From Emydura subglobosa (lineage: Eukaryota > Chordata > Testudines > Chelidae), in the NCBI GenBank assembly GCA_007922225.1, contig ML679970.1:22318654-22382653 (forward strand): a stretch of 64,000 nt of DNA, read 5' to 3'. The translations under genes were made by a program, and so were the position numbers. The notes under the pieces were generated by a model. It searched no databases, was not told where the DNA came from, and was given only the letters and a program-made list of their open reading frames with translations. Shown here one piece after another: positions 22,859 to 34,909 of this stretch (position 1 is the stretch's first letter; each line of letters opens with the position of its first letter).

Positions 22859-24171
22859 TACAAAGAAACTGATTTTCTGAATTTGGTGGTGCAGCCATTA
22901 GCCCAATAAAAGTACCAGTTCCTTTAACTGGCCTTTTCCATTTTTTGTAACCATATTTTTAAACTGCATATATCTGTGACCTTAAAGCAGAGAGCTACCA
23001 TATACTATATGTAGTCAGAAGATTTCTCAAGGTAGTTATTCAAGAACATGTATTCTAATTTTGAAGGCTTTGTTGTGTGCTGAATTATATTTAAAACATT
23101 GCAAACACATGTAGAATTTTTGAAAAGTTCAGTATCATAACTGTTATGCCTTAAGACATATGCCTTAACATATCTGACTTCGATGAGCTTAATGGATGAC
23201 CGTGGTTATTCTATCCAATTTGTATAATGGCAGTAGTCCTCCAACTTCATTTTTATCTACAAAGCCTTGAAACTATCACTCTTAAATCAATATTCTTCTT
23301 GTGTTCTTAAAACTGAATGTTGTTTATAATAGGAAAAAACCATTCTAGGAGCTAAGACTTCTTGGACAAAAGCTGCAATTGACAAAAACTATTTGCGTGC
23401 ATTTAAACTACTTTTCCCCCACTAGGTAAATTGATTGTTTTATTGCATTTTGCTGATACAGGGACCAATCCTTCAAACATTTACTCTCTCACAAGTAATT
23501 TCACTGAAGTCTATGAGGCAATATACATAAGTAAGGATTTGCTGTATTGGCCTCTTATTTTTAAGTGGTATGTTCGTTAAAATAACCTGTCTGATTTTCA
23601 GGCGATAGTAAGCATTGAAGCTCTTGTTGAATTCAGTGGGAGCTGTATGTACACTACACCTCCTGAAAAAATCAGCTGTACACTTCAGTGATTCAGAACA
23701 GTTTTTATTCATTGCAGTCATAGCACAATGGGAAGAACTAAAACTAAGAAAAGTTTATTGTATGAGGAAACTAATTGCAACAGGATTGTATTGATACAAA
23801 CAAGCCTTTTTAGGACAATGCAAAAGGAGGAAGACGTGCCAGTTCCCTTAAATTCTGTAATTAATTAGCGGTGCGTGGGTTTTGTGGTTTGGTTTTTTTT
23901 AGAAAGCAAAAACACCAGATTTAGTACTTGAATTTAAATAATCATATTTCTCTTTTCATTATTGGATCAGTATAAACACAACCAAGAATGTTAGTTCCTT
24001 GTTTGCTTTATCAATGCCTTAGAAGACATAGGAGAGGGACACTTGAGAGCCAGCCTCTTGTGTCCCACTCCATGAGACAACTAACTTAAGTAAAGTTACT
24101 CAGATGTCCAAGTATTTGTAGGATGAATCCCTTAATTATTCCATTGTTGCAGGCACATAGATACTCAGAGG

Positions 24172-24242
24172 GCTGTATCCCCAACTGGTAAAAATTGATG
24201 TATTTATCATACCAGTTTACACCAGCTGAGCATCTGGCCCAA
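24172..24242. repeat. Foldback repeat fragment
   Basis: TTTACACCAGCTGAGCATCT at the right end is a clear arm of the family at 21418-21500. The left arm is decayed. Confidence 0.6.
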
Positions 24243-26554
24243 AATCTTTGTCCTGTGCTATCTCTGATGCTTACTTTATATGGAATTAGTTTCTTAAAAC
24301 CTCTAAATACAGTGTGTTGTCAGTAATGTAGGTCAGCTGTAAATAGCTAAAAATGAGAGAACTGGTGAAAAATGGAGAAACTCTACAGTCTTCTCTAGTG
24401 GCAATATAGTTCTATTTTTAATTAAATGTTCTCTGTATCTTATTTCCTTGGCTTAATAAATATAATATGAATAGACAAACATTTAATCTTCTAGGTACAT
24501 TCTTTTTAATAGAGTATATTTTTGAAAGAGATACAGTTGAATTTTGAAGCCTTGTTTCTTGCTGTTCCTGGAGAGTGGCTGATTCTTGGTGAGCTTATTG
24601 TCTGCATTATAATAACTAACACTTCTAGAGGAAGGACTTTATTTCAATGACAGGAAGTGCTGATTTCACAAATATAGTGAATAGGAAAGATGTCATAGCA
24701 GGTAGCTGTGTTTTACGTTGTCAGTTATATTAATGGAGAATTCACTAAAGCTGAGCCTTTTACTAGATGTTTTGGAATCTATTTGGAAACCCGACTGATT
24801 CAGAAATTTCCCAGATTTGTTTTTCTAGTAGTTTCATGGACAAAGAGAACACAATTGTCCTCGTTGCTTGAAGTTGTACTCATGCTACCTGCTGGTCTGC
24901 AGAATGGAAGGTAAATATTTATTTGTGTGCTTTTTTGATTGCTGAAGAGTATGTTTTATAGTGCCTGTCATTTGCAAGGAGTCTGTGGTAGGTACACTGG
25001 GTATGAACTGCATCTCCAAATATCAGCCAAGAGAATTCAGTTGAGATGTTTGTGGAGGCACAAGAAATTAAACAAAACACACCTGATAATTGCCACACAC
25101 GCAAAAAAAGAAGCCCCTTTAATTCAGTGTAGATAGTTTTCCTTAATATACACAGATATATAGCTTCATTGACAAATTATCTATAATCTTATAGATTATA
25201 CAAAAATGGAAGGTTATTTAAACTAATTTTTTTTAATAGTGAGGTCAGTCTGGAAAGATTTTACTTCAGTATGGGAGAGAGGTTATCAAAGTTAGTAATT
25301 CATACTTTATTTTAAGGAGAAATGAATTTAAAAGTTGTGACAATTGTGAATGACTCATCAAACCAACTATTAAAATTTCAGTAAAAGAAAAGTAATCTAA
25401 AAAGATATGTTAATTGTTAAGATCAAAATATTCATGATCATAAAATCCTTAATACTCCAAAATTCTAGATGTATAATATATTGATATACAAGAAGACAGC
25501 AATCAAAACAAACCTTGCAAATAAAAGGTTTAATTGAGGAAAACCAACAAATCCAGAAAGCCTGGTGAATTCACATACTAGCAGAAAAATATCTAGAATG
25601 GGGGTAGATTCAGAGAATTGAATTCAGATACCTCCCTGATTTGGATAGTGAAGATGGTACTAAGATGCAGAGTTGATTTTCTCTCCCTCCCAACATACAG
25701 GATCTATTCCACAGCTTAACTCTCTGTTCCAGGTAATTTGAAGCTATTGTCTACCTTAATGCTGGAAACAAGGTTTACAGCAGCAATAAATCAGACTAAG
25801 CCAGTCAGGTTAATGCCTACAAGCCTCACTCTATTATCTGACAAAACACCTAAATAAGGTTACTGTCTCTCATAATGGAATTTTTGTCTCAGAAGAGAAG
25901 ACTGACAAAGCAATTTACAACACAGGGCCAGTAACATAATACTAGCACCAGCTCTGGTGGCCAGTTCTCAATTAGTGAATGTTAACAGTGGGATGCTTCC
26001 CATTCATGTCATACTAGTGGTGTTGCACAGTAACTTTAGCACAATTATCAGCTTTTTCTCTGTTACAATGCTGTCGGCTTGGTGAGATATTAACAGCACA
26101 GAAGAGCCGCTAACTTCACATTTCTTTCATGATACACATTTTTTTACATTAGGGACATCATATTATCAAGTATACTAAGGCAGAGACTCTATTCTCATTC
26201 TAAAATGTTAGTCTGCTCTTCACAGGACACCTACAGTATCTTAGACTTAAGTGCTGCCGACTCCTTGCATTACAACAGCAGCATATAGACAATGTAGCAT
26301 GCTGTCTAGGCATAGACAACCCAAATGAAGTAAATGGACAGGGTGTATCAGAACATGCATCAGATGAATTACTTCAATTGTAACTAAGAAAACAGTTTTT
26401 ATCTACCGCTGATACAATAATTTAATCCTGTACCAATTCTACATCTTTTGAGTCATTCATATAAGGTTTTTGTTCATATACCACCCACTTGGGGTATTGT
26501 GAGGAAAGCAAAGTGTTTACTTCCAAGAAGTCAGGAATTTCTCAATTCTAATCT

Positions 26555-26640
26555 TGCCTCTGCCACAAACCTGATCTGTGAAATCATAACATCTGTGTCT
26601 GTTTCCCTATCTATAAAATGTAGGTAATAAACCTAGACCA
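26555..26640 (+). mobile_element. SINE fragment (CORE/MIR-like)
   Basis: GCCTCTGCCACAAACCTG, then GTTTCCCTATCTATAAAATG, is the typical body order of the same SINE class as 14825-15025. Confidence 0.5.
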
Positions 26641-29600
26641 CAGAGTGATGCTGATGAGCAGGTGTCAGTGCAACTGCTATTCCAGCCCATTCCATAGGAC
26701 TTCAGTTGCAAGGAATGTTGGCTTCAACGGTTAAGTTTGTCCAGAAGTGCTGTCCTAATTAGGGATGCTTTCCTGAGTTAGGTTCTAGGTGACCTGCTGG
26801 AAAATTAAAAATGCTGGCCCACTTCCTCAGTTGTTGTAAATCGTCAAATCTCCACTGACTTTATCCTTCAGTATTCTAAGAACCTCCTCCACCCACAAAC
26901 CTCAGCCATCACCAAATAACCAAAGAAAAAGATGGCCTTTGTACTATGGCCTGAAGGTTAGCAGATTTCAAAAAAGGCCCCAAGAGTAAAATTCAAAGTT
27001 CTAGAAAAGGGGCCCTCATGGAGAATTTCCTGCCACCAACTCCATCATTTATAAACCAAGGAAGCTCGTAATAAGGAAATGTATGTGGACATAGTTGTTT
27101 TTGTTTTTGTGTTTTTTGGTAGGATTTTAAACAAAGTTTATTCCCTATCAATATTAGTATGTAGTCAGCCAGTGTCCCACATCACTATAGAAATCTCCTG
27201 TACAAAATGGTCTAGAGATAAAACTATGTGAATAAAACATGTAGTTGATGATCATTATTTTGTAAAAGTTATCCATGCACACAGGATTTTGATGTAACTA
27301 ATAAAATGTTAATAATCCCTGTCTGTAACAGGTATTTTCCATATGTATATTATTTAACATACATGCCATTAAAATATAATGTAATGACACCATTGAGATT
27401 ACATGATGGAACAATATTTGGTCATACAAAATTCTCTTGAGTGTACATAGTTTTTTGTACAGGGCTGAGAGCTGGGGAGAGAAAGAAGAACAAATAGTCC
27501 ACATAGTTATTAAATGATCAATAAAAATATTTCTGTGATTTTTTTAATTGCAATGGAAGCAATTTAAGACAAAAATAAATGTAATATTTGCAATACAGAC
27601 ATTGTAGCATATTCTAGTTCATAAGAAACTTAACATAAAAATGACCACATACTGAGCATAAACCACAGTGAAACTTACAAGTCTATTTTCATTTTCTTTC
27701 AAAGGAAAGATGTAAATTATATATAAAATATTCCTTCAGTTTTAATAACGTTAGCTGTTATTTGTAACATATGTAAATACATATAATTTTTAACTTGACA
27801 GTGTCCCTTTAAAAGCCACTATTTTAAAAGGTCTTTCACTAAGATTCCCAGGCTTACAAATTGTTATGTACAACTTTACATGTACAATTATTTGAAGATG
27901 CACAAGTCCGCTTTTACTTGCAAATGGCAAGGTAGCAGTCTTGCAAGATTCATGTGATATTTTTTGTAATATCAGATAGCAATTCAATACCACACTTTAC
28001 TGCTTGTCCAAAATCTGGTATTGAGAAGTCTCTGAAGCAATAAAAATTAGAACAGGAATTTGTTCTATTGTGTGTGAGAAGCTTACTGCAATGTTGATCT
28101 ACAGGTCTACTAATATAAGGAAATGTGACTCCTAAATTCCAGAGTTTATTTTACTAGTCTCAACAAAAGACATGCACAAAGACCAGGTAACATCATTTGC
28201 AAACATCCTTATTTTGCCCAGTATGAAATGAGACAACTCTAGGCCACTAATTTCAGAGCTTTGAGATTACCTCATGGATACTTAAAATCACCAATCAGGA
28301 TTGCTTAGAAACCAATTGTGAGGTAGCTCATGTTTTGATTCAGTGGATTAACTTGGTTTTCGTAACTATTGTTTGATTGATGTTATTTGCATTTTTCATT
28401 TTATAAGACTAATTATTATGTAATTGGATGAGGGCTCTAAGACTTTTTTGTTTTGTTTTTGTTGAAAAAATCGGTTTGGAAAGTGATGAAATGACAGCAA
28501 CTGACCTAAACCAATATTTGTAATGGAGTATCTTGCATTATAGCAGGGCGCCCTCCTCTGCTACTCTTAAGGTTAAAATCAGATTTTTGTTTAAAGCTTG
28601 ACTCTTCTAAGTGCTCATCCACATAGTTACTCAGATTGCCTTGAATAAAAACAAAACTGTATGAATGTCAATAGTGCTTATTAGGTAATCTAAGTTTCTC
28701 ATATATCCACTGAACCATGAAGGAGTAATCTTAAAGAAAACAGTAGAAGACTTATCCTGAGTTCCCTGGTTGTTTGGGCTGCTCAGGTTCTATATTACTG
28801 AATTATGCCCAGATCCTTGGCACAGCTCTGGTGCTTTGCACTGCTGAGGCAGCAAAAAGTACCTGGAAAACAGTCTTTAAGAAGTAGCTGAGGACTCTCT
28901 TTGACAGAGAGAAGTCTGCAGGCAGTGTAGAGCTGCTCTTCTCATTATAGAAGGGGAAATAGGTGAGACTTGGAAGAGGCATGTCCAGGGGATGGGAGAG
29001 GGCAGAGCAGAGCATGGAACAGCACTGTGGTGGGAGAGACCTGTGCTCTTTTGAGTCATAGAGTGGATTCTCTCTGATTTGGGTTCCCCACTGCAGATCA
29101 TAAGGTTGTGACTGTATATAACTGAAGTAATTTTCTTACACTAAACCAGGAAAGCCTTAGAAAACATTGAGTAACTGCTTGGCTTATATGGCACAATGTT
29201 CGCTTTCCTCTTCACCTGTGGTAGATTGATCTATGAATGAATAAATAGAAAATAAATCATTGTGCTTGTCAAGATTACCAGAAGCAGTAAATTGAATTCT
29301 TTCTAAGCTGTGTGGATGCAAGACACTTGTTTTTGGTAGTGAGATACTAGAAATATCAGCATGAGATTTAGGATGTGCTCTGTCTTGTCTGATACATAGC
29401 TGGTGGAACTTCCTATGGATTCTACATTAGCTTGTCTATTTTGCATTTAGTCACATTATCTTGGAATGCTCCTGGCCTTGGAATAATGGAACAAGTTGGG
29501 CACTGAATATGCTATAATAAAAAATAGAAATAAGACACAATAAGCAGTGCTATACTGTATGACGACCGTATATTTGTTCAGTGTATAAATCACAATGCTC

Positions 29601-30139
29601 AAGGACCAATTAATTTAACCATCTAATCAATAACCCTATACCTTCTTTTGAATGATTGGAAGGAAGTCTAGATAATGTGCCCAGTCATAATACATAGCCT
29701 CAATAGGCATAATCTTCTGCTTTGGAACATGGTCAGGACTTGAATGGGTGGTCTGCACATATGCTGCAGTCCACTAGACACACTGGGGTGGGAAGAAGAA
29801 GTAAGTGTTGCTTCTTTTTAGAGCTACAGTCAAATGCATTATAGAGTATTTCTTCTCAGATCGTCTTCCTTCTGCCAGCAGAATGGCTTGAGGACCATTA
29901 TGGGGCCACTTCTCTTCTTCACCTTGTGCAGCTTGGAAAGCTAAGATAGGGACAAAAGTTTGCTGATAGCTCTAAAAGCTCTTTGCCAGCTTTTAATGAA
30001 AGGTGCTCTATAAATGAGAATATTTAATATCATTGTCATTAATAAGCACTCAGAAAATAGCAAGCCTGGAGTTTGCAGTTTCTGCTGTGTAATAGAATTT
30101 ATACACATACTGTTGCTAACTCATGATTTTATTGTGGAT

Positions 30140-30410
30140 TTCGCAGTATTTGGGTTTTTTTCCTTAAAGCCCGCAACTTCTGGAGTCATGTGATTATGTG
30201 AGACTCTCATCTTTCATTTTAAAAAAGTAAGTTTGGCTCTTGTGGTTGCAGAGAAAAGCTTGAAAATGTGAATCCAAAAGGCTAAACATCAGAAGCCAAA
30301 TTATGAGATAACTGAAAGCTGTCTTTTTAAAAATCTCATTATTTGGGGGGGGGGGGGGCATAAACCATGATTTTTGAGTGCCTGGGGCTAGCAATGATAT
30401 ATATACACGG
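30140..30410 (+). repeat. Dispersed repeat, copy 2
   Basis: Same ordered segments as the repeat at 16310-16610 (GTGATTATGTGAGACTCTCA, CATCTTTCATTTT, GCAGAGAAAAGCTTGAAAAT, CATGATTTTTGAGTGCCTGG). It contains a run of 14 G at 30345-30358. Confidence 0.65.
30345..30358. repeat. G14 homopolymer
   Basis: Fourteen consecutive G inside the repeat copy. The length may be uncertain in the assembly. Confidence 0.85.
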
Positions 30411-30904
30411 CTCACTTTCCAACACCCCAATAATTATTCCCAAATTTCCTGATTTTTCTGGTCATTATGCTGAATGGTATGAAAACACTCATTACCAATC
30501 AGAAACTTTCCTACAGTTCTGAGTTCTAAACCCATTTAATATATTATTGAGAGATTTGGTCTTGACGCTGGATTCATTGGATTCTTTTCTGTCCATCAGT
30601 AAAATGACTTTATAGTAATGTAATTCTTTCTTGTGAAGAGGAATAGTCAGATAAACCTGTTGCTTCATCCCAACTACTCCGATAATATACAGATGCTCCC
30701 ATATAAGCACCTAGATAGAAAGAGCTTTTTTCCCCCCGTTAAATATTTTAAGATTCTACTTTTGGAATCTGTTAATATTTTAAGATTCTAATATTTTAAA
30801 TTCTACTCTTGGGCCAAAGGAATATACAACTCTGAACACAGAACTCTATCACTTCTCAAATCAGACTTCTTTTTTGCCTCTGTGTCTGTAGCCTTGGCAG
30901 TTTC

Positions 30905-30948
30905 CCTCTGAAATCTCCTTCTCTTTCCTGGGAAGGAGATTTCAGAGG
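30905..30948. repeat. Perfect 17-bp hairpin with 10-base loop
   Basis: CCTCTGAAATCTCCTTC and its exact reverse complement GAAGGAGATTTCAGAGG are separated by TCTTTCCTGG. Pairing continues for three more bases outside one mismatch. Confidence 0.9.
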
Positions 30949-31199
30949 AAAATCTACCATATGTGTAAATCCACTCATCATCACCTTAACAACATAGTTA
31001 TGGGATGTCACTGCCAGAGCTCCATCTTTGCTGAAATCCTCATCTGTATTCTTATCTCCTGTCTGCTTTTCTGCATATAGCTTTTCCAAGCCAAAACTCT
31101 TTGGACTGCAGGATGTGGCGATTGCTACTCTCTGACTTCTCCCAAACACAAAGAAGTACAACCACCTCATACTCATGTTCAAACAACTGCAGCATTTCA

Positions 31200-31590
31200 G
31201 TAATGCTCTCCTTACTTTTAAAGCCATCTATCAATTCCCTTGCCCCAACCTGTGTAGTGGATTTTATTTCTCTCTACTCTCTGTTCCCTCTCTTCCTCTA
31301 AAACTAATTACCGTCTTGTCTTTCCACATAATTGCATCATTTGGATGTTATAGCCTTCTCATCTGCAGCTCCCAATGTCTGGAAAAGCTTGCCTGTGTTT
31401 TTCTGAAACATTGATTTATGTCTCAGTTTTTTATTTCAGATGAAAATATATCTTAACTCCTTGTCTTTACCTGTTAATTTCTTTCTCTATCTACTACTAT
31501 TTAGTTCTTTCATTGTATTATTTACAGTAACCCTGTAAACTGTTGTGAGATGCAGTGTGTATGAACGATGCCAAATAAAATAAAATCAAG
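31200..31590 (+). repeat. Degraded retroelement 3' region
   Basis: CATCTGCAGCTCCCAATGTC, CCTGTAAACTGTTGTGAGAT and a terminal AAATAAAATAAAATC resemble the 3' part of an old amniote retroelement. Similar pyrimidine-rich sequence is at 300-650 and 41500-41755. Family uncertain. Confidence 0.4.
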
Positions 31591-32224
31591 GAAAATAAGA
31601 AGATAGGAAATAGAGATCTATTAAAGGAGAGAATATTTGTGCTGTAATAAATTGTGCAAATGTTAAACAATTTATTTTTCAAATTAAATCAAGCTTTTAA
31701 ATTCATGTCTCAATGCGAAATCAATGTTTTTCAATCTCAGTAAAAGTTATTTTATCACGTGTAACTTGCTCCCTCTTGTGGTTGGTACATGGATTTATAT
31801 TCTCAGCTCTTTACTTAAAGCAAAGCAACAACAACAACAAAAGTGAATCTAAGTGAAGACTTGGGTCATGAGATAGGCTGTCTTCAACAGTGGCTTGGTA
31901 TAACAAGGACAGAAAGCTAGGAGATAGTAGTCCATTTTAATTACAGTACAAGAAAACTATCTAAACTTTAAAAAAGTAAAATAGTGGAATGCTATTGAGT
32001 TAGATAATTAAGTATTATATTTACTGCAAACTAGTTACTGATATTTAAAAATGTGGTTCTGGATAAACTTAAGTAGATTCAGTTGTTTAATACAAAATTA
32101 CTACAAGAAATATTTTCTCAAAATATTAATGATGTTCTTCTTCTATGCCTGCTGCTGCGCCTTCACCATAGTGCTAAAACTACTTGGTACTGGTATACAG
32201 AGCTCCTGCATTCCCAGCAGGTGA

Positions 32225-33570
32225 TGCTGAGTCCAGAGGAGGCACTTTAATACTGCAAGATTATGCATCAAAAGAAAAAGACTTGGAGAACAGAAATGAA
32301 ATGGGTGGAAGGTAGAAAGCAACAGAGGGAGAAAGAGATGAGAGAGACAGAATATGAGCAGGGAAAGGAGCTAGAAGACATCACAGAGGAAGAGGAGTGA
32401 GAAAACAGGAGTAGAGTATTGTTCATGTTTTTCACATAAGGTGTTAATATGCCTTGCTTCAATACAGTTAATGGTAACATGACAACTCTGCTGCCACCTT
32501 GCTCTGTCATGGGTTGGTGCTTCCCAGTTGCTGGGTTCAACTGACATGCTTTCAAGTTTGACTTCCATATGTCTTTATATCGTTTGTACAGGCCACCATG
32601 AAAATGGATACCTTGCTTTAGCTGATCATAAAATATGTCCTTGAGTATTTTCAAGTCGGCCAAATGAATGAGGTGCCCAGGCTAACACAGCTCAGCATGC
32701 TTTGAATGTTAGATATCCAACAATGAATAAGGATTTCAGTGTTGGGAATCTTGGCCCACCATATGACTCTGCAAACAAAATGAAGACAACACACATAGAA
32801 TTGATAAAATTTCTTAATGTGTCAGTAATATGTTGTCCATCTCTCAAAACCATATAGAAGTGTTGTAAGCAAGATTGCCTGATAGACAGTTAGCTTTGTG
32901 CTTATTTTGACACTCCTATTGTTCCATAGGTGGTATGAAAGCATTCCAGATGCAGAGCTGGCCTTGGCTATGTGATGGGTAATGTCATCAATTGTGGCAT
33001 TCTGTCACAGTATACTCACTAGGTAGCAAAATGTCTTCACAGACTTGAGAGGAGTGTTGTTGATTTTAATAATTGGGCAGACATGGGCATCCCCCAGTAC
33101 AAGTTGGTATAGTACTTCGATTTTCTTTAGGCAGATTGTGAAACCAAAACAATGGACAGCATGAATGAAATGACCAGTTATGTACTGAATGTCATCAATC
33201 AAGTAAGCAACCAGTACACAGTCATCAGCAAATAAAAGTTCCTTAAGTAAATCTGCTATTTTCATATGAGCATGGAAGCGTTGAACAACTTCCCATCAGT
33301 TCAGAACTGCATAAATACTCCCCTGTCAATGTCATGAAACGCATCCATTAACATAGCTGAAAAAAAGATGGAAAAGTGTGTGGGAGCCAGCACACAACCT
33401 TGTTTGGTGCAAGTGATGACTGGAAAGGGGTCCGATATCTTGCCATTTTCCATCACTCTTGCCATCATCCCATCATGGAAACATTCTTATGTTGGAAGGT
33501 GTTAATGATGGCCATTGGTTACAGACCCGTTAAAAGTTGATGAGAGTGGAGCTTAATGAAGTATTCCAAA
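32225..33570 (-). pseudogene. Degraded non-LTR retrotransposon (reverse transcriptase fragment)
   Basis: Minus-strand frames, broken by stops and frameshifts, read as the RT palm and C-terminus of a LINE. In order: FHDGMMARVMENGK, PFPVITCTKQGCVLAPTHFS (RT motif with KQGC), then LLFADDCV at 33236-33213 with the catalytic ADD, GFTICLKKIEVLYQ, and VKTFCYLVSIL. Further downstream come KSNLKACQLNPA and WEAPTHDRARW, typical of the C-terminal end of such elements. The endonuclease part is missing, so the copy is 5'-truncated. I do not assign a clade. Confidence 0.85.
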
Positions 33571-34544
33571 GAAGTATAAAGTTACTGCAGTTTGAAATTT
33601 ACCTCTTGATTAGTAAACAGCAGCACAATGTTCATGAGCAACCAGAGGCACAAATATCATAAAAACCATCACAGACACAGACTTTGCTGGTTTTCATAAT
33701 ATTTACACCACCCAGGTTGGTCATGAAGAATATCACAATCATATATCATAAAGAATAAGACCTGTTTATTTGAACAGAATATTTGGACAGTAATATTCAG
33801 TTTTAGAAAGCAAAGTGTTCAGTTTTGCTAATTGCCCTTTTAAAAATAGAATTTGATTTTTTTTATTCAACTTTCTCATTCCTTCCAGTGCCTCAATGAT
33901 ACTTCTCTTCTTTCCACTTTCCTATATTAAAAGCTCTTTGTTGGCAGCAGATTGGTTATGCAGGAAGTAACTCTTCTACTCTCCTTTCTGAACTCGTTTT
34001 CTCCCTACCTAATCTCTCTGATGCTGGCTTCTGCACTCTTTGATTATTGAGTGATGGAACTGTCTGACATCTTCCCCAGTGGGATTTGGAGGTATATCAA
34101 TTATCCTTTTTTTCCCCTCTCATTCTTCCCTCCCATCCTCTTTCTCCAATAAGAAGGTGCATGGGTGGGGTTGTGACAGAGTTAAGTCACTCCTATTCTT
34201 CTTTCTTTCTCTCCCATTGAGGAGTATCTGGGTGGGATTGTGACATCTGAATCAACTTTGAACAGGTCAGAGTGATTGGTGGGATGAGAATTGAAGTAAA
34301 CAAATCATGTTTCTAATGGATTTTTTCAAGGCTACCAGAATGCCAGTTGACTAAATAAATAAACTTATGAGTTCTTGTGAACACTGGCTTTCCAGAGACA
34401 TGATCCATATTAAAATCATCAGAGAAACAGATGAACTGTGCACAAAGGGATTTCATATTTATAATCAGACAGATGGGGGGGGAGAGGAATTATAATAGAG
34501 ATATAAAAGAGAGAAAGAAGGATATTTAAATTTCTGTTTTAAAG

Positions 34545-34700
34545 AGCAAATTGGGCGCAGTCCTGTAGGCTGTTCATTTGCAGAATCCCCATCAAGTCAA
34601 TGATAGTTCTGCTTATAGAGTATGTGCAAGAACAGGGCCTTTGTGACTTACTTTAAACTACAATGGGCCCAATCCTGCAAACACAGTCTGAGGAGTCCTG
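34545..34700. repeat. Foldback repeat fragments (CAATCCTGCAAACA family)
   Basis: GGGCGCAGTCCTGTAGG at the left, ATCAAGTCAATGATAG in the centre, and a separate CCCAATCCTGCAAACACAG at 34669-34687. Partly decayed. Confidence 0.5.
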
Positions 34701-34738
34701 ATTTGGGCCAAGATTTCTTTTTGAATGTGGGTGACTAA

Positions 34739-34909
34739 AGTTAGGCTCCTAAATCCATATTTGGGCATCCAAATATTTGGGACTGACTTTTGAAAGTGAT
34801 GAGCAATCAGAAACTCTTATTGAAGTCAGTGGAAACGGTTACGTGCTCATCACTTTTGAAAATTTGTCCACTTATTTAGGGGCTTAACTATAAATTTAGG
34901 AACCTAACT
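34739..34909. repeat. Foldback repeat, about 170 bp
   Basis: TTAGGCTCCTAAAT at the left pairs with ATTTAGGAACCTAA at the right. An inner pair is ACTTTTGAAAGTGATGAGCA with TGCTCATCACTTTTGAAAAT, around TTGAAGTCAGTGG. Confidence 0.8.

Noticed and set aside
24708..24914. 68-codon frame ending beside a GTAAAT donor-like sequence
   Set aside because: No similarity recognised and no acceptor or partner exon; chance.
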